Made by a program: the position numbers and the translations under genes. The notes under the pieces were generated by a model. That model ran no database searches and had not been told where the DNA came from. It was given only the letters and a program-made list of their open reading frames with translations. From Zygophlyctis sp. KS116 (Eukaryota; Chytridiomycota): a stretch of 64,000 nucleotides of DNA. The stretch is taken from NCBI GenBank assembly GCA_054661495.1, contig BAAFSQ010000014.1, positions 1 to 64,000 of the forward strand, read 5' to 3'. Every line of letters begins with the position of its first letter. Position 1 is the stretch's first letter. Shown here piece by piece: positions 47,242 to 58,835 of this stretch.

Positions 47242-49722
47242 TCAGACAGATCGAATGTATGCAAATGTCACCAATTTACAAATTGATTTATAAAAATCCT
47301 CTTCCAATGCATTATCAATATTACTCCATTTATCAAAGGCATCAATGTTTGCAAGTCGTACATGAATCCAGTCATTAAAATCTTCATTGCTACTTAGACA
47401 CGAACAATCAGATAACTGGTGGGTTAAACAATCACTTGAGGTATCCAGACTGAAAATATCCCGTAGATCTTGGGCTGAAATATCACTATTAGAGCTAAAA
47501 TCTTCAAAGATTGAGCTATTCATTCCTAATTTGCTTAATTGTCTTTGGTATATTTTCTCATCAATCATTCCAGTAGAAAGAAATCTATAAATTCGGACAA
47601 CCTTCTTTTGTCCTTTTCTCCAAATTCGAGCCATGGCTTGTGCATCAGTGCTAAAAAATTATAATAAACTATTATACCTTGGGTTCCAATCAATATCCAT
47701 TAGAATCAGTCTTGATGCTCCAATCAAATTTAGGCCCGTTCCTCCAGCTTTTGTAGATAAAAGAAAAACAAATATTTTGTCATCATTGTTGAAATCATCC
47801 ACGAATCTATGGTTTAGTAAAATTCAGTTTACTTTGATCTATTTTGCATACTAGTTTTTCCATCGAGTCGCTTAAAAGTATAATTATTTAATTGACAAAG
47901 ATCCTGAATTAAATTTAGAGTCTGTGTAAAATTAGAAACTATAACAGCCTTATCATTGGTAGCTTTGAATTGCTTCAGAAAGGATGCTAGTAAATCTAGT
48001 TTTGATCCGGCTGACATCATGTCAATTTGATCTTTTGTAAATTTCAGATTAAAGTCCTTTGAGCTTTCTGTGTCGCCCATGACTAATTTAGGCGAATTCG
48101 CAATCTTTCGAAGAGTCATAATCATAGACAGCGTGTCCGCTTGGTTTTTCGGCTGTTCCGTAATTTCGTTTAAATTTCCAGAAGAAATTATGTGTTCATA
48201 AAGAGATATTTGGAGTTGATTAGGCTTTACAAACAGTAAAACATCAATTTTAGGGGGTAGAAAATCTGCTATAGATCCAGCGGTTCGTCTTAGAACAAAG
48301 TCACTCGTTATTCGGACTAACTCGTCAGATCTTTCTTTTCCTAATTCTTTTTCAAAATCTGAAGCATCTTGATCTTTGCTCTTCATAATCGGATACTCAA
48401 AAGTCTTTTTAAAAGATGATATAGAACCAAGAAATCCAGGATTGATAATATCCGCCATTGTGAAAAACTAAACAATTAAATTCATAAAATACTTCTTCCA
48501 GGTCATTTTGTATTGGAGTCCCAGTAAGTATAATTCGACGCATACAAGACAATGAATTTATCGCCTTTGTAATCTGAACTTTGCTATTCTTTAATCGATG
48601 TCCTTCGTCACAAACTAACAGATCAAATTTTGCATTACTTAAATCATCAATACATGCGCGAAACTTAAGATTAGCCTATCGTTATATTACCTTTTCATAG
48701 CCAATTATCATTACAGAGTACATGATTCCAATTATGAAATGCTTTACATTAGTTTTTTGATCCACAGGAAACACTTTTAACCGATCTCTTCCCAGCCACT
48801 TTTTAAACTCTTTGGTCCAATTAGGCACAAGGGAAGCAGGACAAATAATTAAAACTACTATTAATTTTTCTGCAAAACCTTTTTTGGCGACTGATTTTTC
48901 CTTTTGGAAAGGGCTTTGTTCTATAACAATGTAAATATTTGCAAGCGATTACTTAATAATGTCCAAATCAACGCTATTGTCTGAATACTCTTTCCTAATC
49001 CCATTTCATCAGCTAATATTGCACCTTTCCTTCCATGATCTATATTTTCTTGAGCTTATTACATACCTTTGATTCCCATTACTATTCTCCTTAAAAATTT
49101 AAAATACATACCACATTCATACAAAAATCGCACGCCTTCTCTCTGATGAGAGCGCAATACTTTTGATATTATTGGATCCACAACGACTGCAGTCTGATCC
49201 ACCATGTTAGGAATACTTGTTAGAACAAAGGCATGATCTTATAATTAATATAATCCACATATTACCTGCATTTGGATCGTGCAATACTTTTTTATCAAGA
49301 ATCGTCCGTGTAAGGTGTGAACTTAATGGCTTACTAGACCGGCCTTTTGAAACAATTGATTTATGCACATGTACAGGTTCAATTTGTGATCCTTTGAATA
49401 GATTTTCCATTGAGCATTCGTCCGCATTAATAGATTCTGTAACTTGCAAATCATAATTCCCAATACAAAATTCATCATCTACCGATACCTTTGATTTGGC
49501 AACTGTAATTTCCTTTCCGGTGCTATCCAAAAGCGAAGCCATTCCATTTCTATCCACTAGAAATCCATCATCATCCCAAGTTTTATGCTACGATTACAAG
49601 TCTAAAACAACCTTTTTATTTTGCCGTTTACGATAAACCACTCGGTAGCAATGAGACTCACTGGTTTCCTCCTCGGAAACAATCTTTCTTTTATTATGTA
49701 AAATGTTATGCAACAGTTTCAT
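47242..49722 (-). CDS. RAD54B: SWI2/SNF2 recombination translocase RAD54B/RDH54
   Basis: A DNA translocase that assists RAD51/DMC1 strand exchange. The N-terminal exon joined by a 24-nt intron gives [15 protein letters not shown], matching the KKHKTWEGD motif of RAD54B, followed by [14 protein letters not shown]. Helicase parts include motif I and II regions at 49.1-48.5 kb. [37 protein letters not shown] and the C-terminal [20 protein letters not shown] complete it. Several short introns are present. The ATG is 1 bp after the GCFC stop codon on the same strand. Confidence 0.9.
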
Positions 49723-49723
49723 T

Positions 49724-51678
49724 CTATTTGCACCTTGATACGATCGACGCCTTGTCTAAACTGCAAATCGCCAAAAAAAGTGACGCAAGTCTTGAACTTG
49801 ATCCAGTAGGATCCTTTGAAGACGATAATTGATCCATGATGCAAACCAAATATGCTTCAATACTTTTAAAATCTTTTGGGGTCGAATGTCCTGAAGGAAT
49901 CCAGTCCTTAGGTATTAAACCAATGATCCTTTCAAATGTTTCTAAATCTTGAATAGCTGGTGCAATGGAATAGTATGGCATGATCAATGAATTTAAAATA
50001 TCAATAACTGCATATTGATAAAGTTGAGATTTTGGAAGGAATCTTTTCCACAAGAGAATGCTTTCAAAGGCATTTATAAATAATAGAGTCCATTTTGTAC
50101 GAGATTCAGTAATATCAGCATCAAACGTGAATAAGTTGGAAGATTTATAATTTTCCAAGAGTATTTCTATAGTGATATTAATTCTCTTGACAAGATCTTG
50201 AACAATACTCTACAGCATAAGTAATTAGAAACATACCTTAAATTCATCATCTGTTATATTTAAATAATCTTGTAACTGATTAAAAACAGATAATAGATTT
50301 AAAGTCTGATCCTTGTGAAAGAAATTGTAATACTGCAAAATATTCTTGAATTTAGGTAAAACGAATTTTTTAACAATATTTACAAGTAGAATTGGCTCTG
50401 ATTCATCACCATAGTCTGATAAGAGTTTATGAAATTCAAAATTTTCAAAATTAGTGCTAGCCTTAATCTTAATTTCTTATAAATACTTACACTTAAAGGA
50501 TCCCACAAACATAATTCATGCCGTACATGTACTTCAAACATTCCAGGAACAGCTAGCGTTCCATAACAATTTGAATAGTCTTGAGAATACTTTTTTTTCC
50601 AATCTTCAATTTTTTCCTTAATATATTCTATAGAAAAGTCTTTACAATCACTAAAAAAGCTCTCTAGCTTCCGTCTTGTCTGATCATCAAACCCATCAAT
50701 TTCCATGTCAGAAACATTTTCTGTTTTTAAAAAAGGAAAAGAGTAAGATTTCGCCCTAGAAAGTTTTTCCAATAGTGAATCCAAAGTATTAAAGAGATGT
50801 CTTTCATGATTTCTCTCTCTTTTATCCAAAATTTGATAAAATTCAGCTTCCAATAAAGAAATTAAGGGCTCTTTTTTATCCAAAAATTCCACAAATTCTG
50901 TTAAATAAACCTGAAATTCCTGATAATAATCATAATCTTGTCCAGTTTTCTTAATTTTAATAGATTGTTCTTGTAAAAAGTCTTTACAAGTCTTTAAAGT
51001 CTTTTTTAATTCCTGTAATTCATTACTTGACTCGTGATAATCCTTGTATTCTTTTTCTAAATCTAATTTACAATTTTTCATGAATTCTTGAAACCCGATA
51101 AACTGCCTTGATCCTGGTATAGAAAAATCTTGATTTATTTGAGACTTTTGAAATGAATTCCCTCTTAACCCCTTCTTGATAACATTTTCCTCCCAATCTA
51201 TCAAATCTTCATCACTACTTTCTAATAAAATCTCATTAAACCCCTCTTCCAAGGCCTCCTTATTGATTCTTGTAGCCTCCTTGACTGCATTTTCTCCAAA
51301 AACCAATTTTTCTCCTCTATAATCTTCAAAAATTTCTTCCAAATCCTCCTGTTCCTGCTGAATTTTCAAGCCTTTATTCTCTCCATTTCTCTGTTTGAGC
51401 CTAGAGGATTTAATTTTCTTAATTTCTTCAATAGTAAAATCCTGAAAATCTTTAGCCTGAAAATCTTTAGAATCTTTAGACGACACACCAGCCTGAACCG
51501 TAGTTTTAAACATATTTTCCTTTTTTAAATCTTGTAGAGAATAACTTGCAGTTTCCTCTTGCATGAGTAAAATTGGTTTATTTGGATTTGCCTTTTTAGA
51601 AATTACAACATCATCATTTTCCAATGAGAATGAGAGAAGAGTACTCGCCACCTTCTTCTTGAGAGTCTTGTGTTTCAT
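49724..51678 (-). CDS. GCFC-domain protein (PAXBP1/GCFC1-like splicing-associated factor)
   Basis: It starts MKHKTLKKKVASTLLSFSLE. A charged N-terminal half (IIEIKKIKSSRLKQR-like motifs, acidic ESSDEDLIDWEEN) is followed by coiled coil and then the GCFC fold: YGTLAVPGMFEVHVRHELCL then WDPLS, corresponding to the GLCLPKLxxPLxRxxLxxWxPL signature. A second exon set has KWTLLFINAFESILLWKRFL. The family binds the DHX15-type disassembly machinery of the spliceosome. Stop TAG is 1 bp before the RAD54B ATG. Confidence 0.82.
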
Positions 51679-51765
51679 GAATTTTACTTTTTTTCAAACA
51701 ATTTGACATTGTTGACTAGTCCTAGGCCAGCATAACCAGAACCAAACACCAACTCTAGTCAACGA

Positions 51766-52451
51766 ATGCAAAGAGAAATGAAATGTCAAATAAAATCAAG
51801 ATTACCAACAGTAAATGGCACTTTTTCAACATTCTACTATCAGGAAAGTAATCATGCCCAGAAATCACACTTGGCACTAACCAGTGGAGACTTTAAATCA
51901 ACCTCTCTGGATGGATGTACCAACACTCTACAAAAACCAGTTCTAGTTAGAATTCATTCCAGTTGTATGACTTCAGAAATATTTGGATCGCAAAGATGTG
52001 ATTGTGCTGAACAGTTGAAAACGAGTCTCAGGCTCATTGGGGAGAAGGGAGGCATTCTAATCTATTTAAATCAAGAAGGAAGAGATATTGGACTCTTGAA
52101 TAAGCTAAAGGCTTATAACTTAATTGATGAGGGATTAGATACTGTAGAAGCTAATCTAGCTTTGGGATTACCAGAAGATAATAGAGATTATAGGATTGCT
52201 GCAGAGATTTTAACAGATTTGGGAATTAAAGATATTTTCTTACTCACAAATAATCCTAAAAAAGTATTGGCAATGGAACAATATAACATTAATGGTATTT
52301 TTTTATAAAACTTATCAAAATAGTAATAAAAAGAATTCCAATACTCTCAAAGGAACTATTAGAAATTTCAGAACGTAATCCACAAAATGAAAAAGAGGAA
52401 TATTTCTTGACAAAAGTAGAAAAAATGGGACATTTATTATCAAAATATTAG
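51766..52451 (+). CDS. RIB1: GTP cyclohydrolase II (riboflavin biosynthesis, RIB1-like)
   Basis: Catalyses the first committed step from GTP to riboflavin. A 29-nt intron gives 218 residues. The zinc ligands are in HSSCMTSEIFGSQRCDC, the catalytic region is YLNQEGRDIGLLNKLKAYNL, and DNRDYRIAAEILTDLGI and LLTNNPKKV follow. Exon 2 ends EYFLTKVEKMGHLLSKY, matching the conserved KxxKxGHLL end. It is a monofunctional enzyme of the fungal type; no DHBP synthase domain is fused. Confidence 0.94.
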
Positions 52452-52462
52452 TACATTTTTCT

Positions 52463-53251
52463 TTAAATTGGATAATTTGTCCAAAATTGAAATCTAGAGT
52501 CATCCTTTTCTGCTAATTTTCCCAAAATTATTCTCTTTTCTTCTCCTTTACTCCATAATAAAAGAGTATATAGTGCAAATATAGAGTCTGAATAGGATTT
52601 TACAAAAGATTCATCATTAGTATCTGGATCTAATTTTGAAAAATTTAGAATTCCACGATAATAATTCCAACTAGATTCATTGTCTGGATATAGAGAGATC
52701 TTGTCTTTAACATAATCTAATTCCTTTTTAATAGAAATTTTTCCTAGAGATAATAGAAAATATCTTTGATTCCATGCTGAATTATTATATACATCTTGCT
52801 GTAATAATAAACTTGTGTATTCCAATTCACCATCAAATAATTCAAATTTTTTTATGATCCATTGACGATATGCCCATGCATGATAGTTTTTAGAATCATC
52901 TTTTAGAATCTCTGCAACTGTCAATAGTTCATCTGTAGGATCAAGAGTCAAATTAATAATCTTTTGCCGATAATTCCAAATCTGGTATGTTTTTGGATTT
53001 TCAAACAATAGACTAGTGATCCATTCTAATTCAGCTTGAAGATTATAATTTAATGAAATTATAAACTCCCATCGCCGCTTCCAAACAGTGTAATGGGCGG
53101 GATTATAGTCTTGTAAAATATCTTGCATTACTTTTAAACCATTGAGCGATGCATCGGTTAAAGAATTAAATTCTGCAATCAGTCGAGAGTATTCCTTGGG
53201 ATAAGTAATCTCTGCCAACTTGAATTCCTTGTCAGGCGTTTGGTTTGACAT
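52463..53251 (-). CDS. RAM2: Protein farnesyl/geranylgeranyltransferase type-1 alpha subunit
   Basis: The shared alpha subunit for CAAX prenylation. 262 residues, intronless. Five PFTA repeats are visible: HYTVWKRRWEFI, TYQIWNYRQKII, NYHAWAYRQWII, NSAWNQRYFLL and ESSWNYYRGIL, with the conserved W-x-x-R pattern in most. Somewhat shorter than yeast RAM2 (316). The Ras-like GTPase at 7358 with a CVLL end would be a natural substrate. Confidence 0.93.
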   Translation of the reverse strand: MSNQTPDKEFKLAEITYPKEYSRLIAEFNSLTDASLNGLKVMQDILQDYNPAHYTVWKRRWEFIISLNYNLQAELEWITSLLFENPKTYQIWNYRQKIINLTLDPTDELLTVAEILKDDSKNYHAWAYRQWIIKKFELFDGELEYTSLLLQQDVYNNSAWNQRYFLLSLGKISIKKELDYVKDKISLYPDNESSWNYYRGILNFSKLDPDTNDESFVKSYSDSIFALYTLLLWSKGEEKRIILGKLAEKDDSRFQFWTNYPI

Positions 53252-53288
53252 TTGGTTTGGCGCTCAGAAAAATATTAAGGACAAGGAT

Positions 53289-54692
53289 CTATATTTGAAC
53301 AGATTTTTGATTCGCTATAAATGTAGATGTAATGTTTAAACTCTGCTCTACTTTTGCTAATAATTCTTGAACAGATGGTTTCTAAAATTTAAAGTTGTAG
53401 ATTACCTGGATCAAATCAAACGTTTCGCGACTTAAAGATTCTAAACAATTAGAAGTTTGACATGATGCATTAGAAAATACTTTACTGGTGTATATTTCTA
53501 GTTTTGATTCCAAATCTTTGATACATTTTTTCATTTGAGTAATTTCCTAAAATTATTATAAAAGACTTACTTGTTCTTTAATCAAGGTTAGAGCTTCATC
53601 TTGTATTGCTTGTATACTTTTATCTTGTAAATTATTTGCATTTTTGTCTAATTCCTTCTCATCTATAACACTATCTGGAGCTGGAGCTGAAAAATGTAAA
53701 TGTTTGTAATCACGACTTTTAGATCTGCCACGACTATTAGATCTAGGAGAAGAAAATGCAATTGGACCTTGGTTAAAGGATCCTGGTTCTTTTGGTGATT
53801 CAAAAGTAAATTTTGGAATTGGTGAATTTGAAATTTTATCTCCAAGATTAGAAAGAATAGATTCATGCTGATAGATTTCTTTTGGAGGGCTAGATTTGTC
53901 TTTTGCTGAATCATATTTTCCAGGAATATACGCTTTGAAGGCATAAGAAGGTGGATGATTTAGTATTGATTCGGATTCAATTGTAGATTTCTTTTTACCT
54001 ATTCCTTTTGCAAAAGAAATATCATGATATTCATGATGATATGTATCAAGTGGGTTTGGAAATGGAGTTGGGGTATTTTGTCCAACACGAATATCTTGAC
54101 TAAAAAACTTTTTACGATCCCAAAGAGATGCAAGAGCTATTTCAGGAGAATAAGAGCGTTGTCGCTCTTCCATTCCAATAAATGAAGTTTTAGATTGAGA
54201 TTCTGAGACAATATCAACTTTTTTTATCGTATCAGCAGAGGGATTCTCGGAAGTACTATTGGGTTTCTTTTTGGTCTTTTTGGTCTTGCTTGTCTTTGAG
54301 AGATTATTATGTAGAGTTTTGCATGCTTGAATAACATCAAATAAAAATATTAGTTTTCTTTCTGCATATCCCATATTAAAGAATTGCTGTCGAGTAAGTT
54401 GCGGTCGATACGAAAATTCCTTGCGCAAGAGTCCATAAACAGCTTCTAAAAATCTTGAATCCTTTTTACCATATAATTCATAACCTTTGGCTGCAAAGTG
54501 TGCTGCTAACAATTTAGAGTAATCCAGGAGAGTATAATGTAGAATTCTAAGAAACGCGGCTGGATCTCCCTTTGTGACTCTACAATTTAGAACTTAAATA
54601 TACCCAAAAGCATTCAGTTGGCAAGGATATTGTATACTCTTTAACTCTGTCTCTACTTTGAACAAGTTATTGCGGAAATCGCCCGTTGACAT
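53289..54692 (-). CDS. CEP44: Centrosomal protein CEP44-like
   Basis: Three 24-nt introns give 443 residues. The N-terminal CEP44 domain is clear: MSTGDFRNNLFKVETELKSI, VTKGDPAAFLRILHYTLLDY, then SRFLEAVYGLLRKEFSYRPQ and LTRQQFFNMGYAERKLIF, close to human CEP44. The middle is low-complexity and rich in S and P. The C-terminus is coiled coil. CEP44 stabilises the inner centriole and centriole-to-centrosome conversion, so this supports a centriole-bearing organism. Confidence 0.88.
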
Positions 54693-54733
54693 TTAAAGTC
54701 TTGACGTCAGAATGTGGCACCCACCCAAGATTT

Positions 54734-55878
54734 TCAAACATTAAATTCTATTAAAACGTTTAAAAGAGGAAAACTGCTTGATAGACGTTGCTTTAGATCA
54801 GAAATCATCCATGGATGAGATAAACCACCATAATAGCTAGGAAAGCCTTGAATAGTCTTACAAAAATCCATATTCAATAACCTTAATTCCTTTAAATAAC
54901 TTGTCCCAAGATTGGAAAATAAATCTGCTTCATTGATTACTCTGCTTGCTAAATTATTTTTGTTGCCAGATATAATGCTGGCTTTTGATACATTTGGCAT
55001 CAGTAGTAAAAGATTGTGAATACTTGGAAATGTTACACCATCATCGGCGTTTAATGTTAATGTTACTTGTTCTAATTGCTTTAATTTAAGTATTTCTGAA
55101 AATTTCGATACTTGAATCAGGGGATAGATGTTTAGATTTTTCAATTTCGGACAACCATTTACCACTGCTGTAAATCCAGAATCACTAACTAAATCACCAG
55201 TTCCTGGTTCATATCTTAAATGAAATCTACTTCTAGATTCTAATTCAGTTATATGTATGCTAAGTTGCTGAAGTTCCGGACATACATCAGAGATCAGTTT
55301 TAAAGAAGAATCAGGTATTTCAGCCCATGACAAATTCAAATATGTTAGGGAACGTGTAGTAGAGGTAAATATGTTTGAACATAAAGCAGAATTCACTCTC
55401 ATTCTTAAATCCAGATTTGATATGCGATCAAGACACTCTTGCCAGGGAAGTTGGTTAGTAAGTTCAGAGTGGAATTGAAGCGTAAGCTGTTTTAGGAATT
55501 TTGCATTGATCATGATCATATCTAGTACATAATGTAAAGAGAATCTGGGGAAAATTGAAATTCCAGAATCTTTACGCCGTAAATCACTGCATTCTTCATC
55601 AGCGCCAACAAATAACCACACATCATCAATATGCTGAATATATTGTAGATATGATCCATTTTCTAAAACTCTTACGAGTTCTTTCCATCTATAGATTTAA
55701 AATTGTAAACGCACGCAAATTCCTTGATTCTTGGACCAAGTTTAATCTGTCGCCAAAGGACAGGAACGCCGGCTCCAAAAAGCGTCTTATTCACCATCAT
55801 GACTGATAATATGTCGCATTTTGATGGGAGTTTGTTCATTATTATTTGCCATAATTCAGTTGGAAATGGGTTTTCCAT
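54734..55878 (-). CDS. F-box/leucine-rich-repeat protein
   Basis: An intron of 26 nt (GTGCGT donor) joins KEFA to WKELVRVLENGSYLQ, giving 372 residues. The N-terminal F-box is PTELWQIIMNKLPSKCDI with VNKTLFGAGVPVLWRQI. LRR-like units follow (LTYLNLSWAEIPDSSLKLIS, CPELQQLSIHI, CPKLKNLNIYPL, YLKELRLLNMDF). A likely SCF adaptor, unrelated in sequence detail to the F-box gene at 12867. Target unknown. Confidence 0.8.
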
Positions 55879-55983
55879 TTCACGCTATAATCTAGCGAAA
55901 GTCGCGTTAGTGACGGTGCATGCACAAGTGATCTAGTGATTGGCGATTAGTTCATTGAAGCCGGAATAAATAAAAGAAGAATT

Positions 55984-58330
55984 TTATTTCTGCCTACTAT
56001 AATTTGAACTTTGATACTGAGGGGTTCCAGAACCACCCCAAACTCCTAATGTAAATTATAAGTAATGTACCTGGCTGAATTGGAGGTGCAGATGGTTGAG
56101 CCCGAGTAGGAGAAGAAGCTAAATTCATGGATGACAGAGATCGCTGAAGTTCTTCTAGTATGTCCTTCTTATCCACATTACGAGCATATACAAAATCTGA
56201 ACAATTACCTTCCAATTTTATCAAGATCGGCTCAAATTCGCTATAAAACTTTATGCCTGCAAGTAATCCTGTTTTAAGTTCCATAAATAATGAGTAAGCA
56301 GAGTTAAGACTGGAAAAGGCAGATTCTCGTTCTGAAATAACACGGTTAGCACTACTTATACTAGCGAATTTGGTTGAAGTCTCGTGGATCTTTTGAAGAA
56401 TACTATCCTGAATATTTCTAGCCTTGTTGATTTTTTCCATGAAAGGATTATAGGATAAAATCCCATGTTCTAAAATAGGCTCAGTTACTATATCTCCGTT
56501 AGAGGTACAACCTTCCATTAATGCGTTTTCTATCATTAAAAAAGTCAAATATTACCAATAGAATCAGAGGCTGAGAAACTCTTTAGTTCTACCTCTATTT
56601 CCTTGAAAGTTTTTTCGACTCCTTGTAACTGATCGAGTAGCTGACGAAGAAGTTTTACATTTGGATCCTTGGCTCCCATAGTTGAATTAGAAGAAGCGGA
56701 AGGTATCGACGCTTCTAGCTCTTCTTTTGAGCTGCAGAGTGATTCAATTACATGAAGCGAATCATTTATTTTCTTGCTCAAAACATCATCTGATCCAGAA
56801 GCAGATACCATTTTCTCTTGAAATTTAGCAATCATGTTCTTCAAGTTTTGATTTAGTTTACTAGAATGCATCCTCTTCCAATTGTTTGAGAATCTTTTAC
56901 GTAATTCATCATCTTCCTTTTCTTCATCAAGTATCCACCTTTGAGCACGTAAGAGTACGTCCATGTCATTTTTTGACAATGCCTTTAAAGTCAATTGCAT
57001 TTCAAGTATAGAAGAAGTCCCACCTTCTTTTTTAACCTCATTAGACCTATCTAAAATTGACTTTGGAAGACCTAAAGGTACTTCAAATGCTTCAAGCGTG
57101 CCAGGCAATGAAAGAGATTTTAAAGCCGCCTTTGCCAAACCCATACTATCATTCATAGAATCCACCAACTCTTTACATTTCTTTTCTTTTAATCTTGAAT
57201 ATTCCTCTATTCCTTCTCTTATTGAACGTGGTATTAATTTATCAAAAAATGCAGGTCCATAGGATTCTAGTAAACTTGACAGAGAAGGAAATGGTACTGG
57301 TTTTATCAATTGAACATTTTGAATTTCAGCCAAAGATTCCTGAGATGGAATCGCTTCCATATCTAAGATTAATTTAAAAATTATTACAAATAACTTCATT
57401 ATCCTTTTTCAATTTTGGAATTGAAGCTAATAATAATGCTTCCAAAGCCTTAAAATCATTTAAATGGTGATTAGTCATATATTTTGCCTGTTTAGACGCC
57501 AACGCCTCTTTACATTTCTTTAAAGAAGCCTCAAATCTCGCAATTTGTTCCCCATATTTTGCATTTGCACCATCATCTTTCCCTTTATAATAATATGCTC
57601 TTGCCATATTTAACTCTGCTTTTGCAAAACAATGAGCCATATCTTCCTTTTCAAAATCTGTAGACTCTTCTAAACAAATCCTATGAGCATCAGAGAAAAA
57701 CTTGCATGCAGAAATCGCCAATTTTGCAATAATTCCATCTTTAGTACCACTCTTTATCGCCTTGAATTATTTAAAATTAAAAAAAACCTTTAGTACAAAA
57801 CATTCCTGTCCCATCCCCAACATTAAATTAGACAATACTTTTAATTGCCAAGTCCCTTTCGCTCCCAATCCTTCTTCCTTTGCTTTTTCCTCTAAAAAAG
57901 ACAATACTCCAACACTAGATGAAAATAAATGAGCTGCCTTTTTCAATCCTTCTTCCTCTGCCTTCCCATTCCCAGTATTTTCAACTCCAATATTAGCGTA
58001 TAGAATAGCCAAATTAAACAATATAGCTGATTTTTCAAAAGACACTGATGAACCAATAGTCAATTTCTTATCTTTTCCAAACGCATTATACCATGGCCAG
58101 CTCATTAGACTTAAATCCAACTTGACATCTGCACTTGTGAGTTGAGTATAATACTTTAACAAGGAATTTGCCAAATACTCATGATTTTCTAGAATAATAA
58201 CACTACTTCTCAATTTATCTAAAGCCTGAATATCATCATGCCATTTATCATAGCGTTTATGCTTTCTATCCAACTGAATCTCAACAACATCAGCAAAAGT
58301 CGTAGACTCGCCCACTTTGAATGGAAACAT
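55984..58330 (-). CDS. ALIX/BRO1-family ESCRT adaptor
   Basis: It starts MFPFKVGESTTFADVVEIQL. The BRO1 domain includes VSFEKSAILFNLAILYANIG and AQECF/GMGQECFVLK, with LNMARAYYYKGK. The V domain has IPRSIREGIEEYSRLKEKKC, LSLPGTLEAFEVPLGLPKSI and KEELEASIPSASSNSTMGA, all aligned with ALIX. The C-terminal arm (ALMEGCTSNGDIVTEPILEH, SDFVYARNVDKKDILEEL) is followed by a very short proline-rich tail (QPSAPPIQPG) with no PTAP or long P-rich region. Several short introns. It bridges cargo and ESCRT-III; VPS25 is also in this window. Confidence 0.9.
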
Positions 58331-58364
58331 TTTTTTAATACAAGAATGATTTTCAAATAAAGAT

Positions 58365-58626
58365 CTAGATCGTCTCCCAGTCAATAGGCCTCGGTTCGTA
58401 TTGTACTATTGGCTAATAATTACAGTATAAAAATTACAAGCATCGGTTGCAATTCTAAACTTTCCTGATACGCTATAGCATCATCTAAATATATTTCATA
58501 GAGCGGACTAGTTACGCCGACAAGATCAGCCACTATATCAGCAAGAGATTCAATCCCAGACCATACTGTAGAAGCAGTTTTGATCATTATGGATGGAAGA
58601 TTGTTAAAGTCTTGGGATTCGGACAT
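58365..58626 (-). CDS. Small FAM177-like protein
   Basis: A 25-nt intron gives 78 residues from MSESQDFNNLP. The segment ASTVWSGIESLADIVADLVG followed by VTSPLYEIYLDDAIAYQE resembles the FAM177 core (CDFLGExIASxLGIxxPKYQYAIDEY). The conserved TPKY/SPLY turn and alternating hydrophobics are shared. It lies 34 bp upstream of ALIX on the same strand. The C-terminus (PRPIDWETI) assumes the acceptor at 58402. A fusion to ALIX by another splice is possible but less likely. Confidence 0.55.
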
Positions 58627-58835
58627 GGAATTTAAATGATCGGAAGAATAATCATGTCGACATTGGGCATTGTTGATTGTTGATTGGGCATTGGTGATCA
58701 GATTTGGGACTGTTAATAAAGGCACTTTAATTTTACCGACACTACATATTGATCATGGATAGCATCAGTGCTTGCTCCTAACCTTTACGATAGAGTGGCA
58801 CAGGTTGAAAAAAAAGAAGAAATCTATCAGTTTCA

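Noticed and set aside
58384-58420. Fusion of the FAM177-like ORF with ALIX into one protein
   Set aside because: An in-frame splice is possible, but the BRO1 protein has a good own ATG at 58330 and the small ORF has a sensible own end; kept as two genes.
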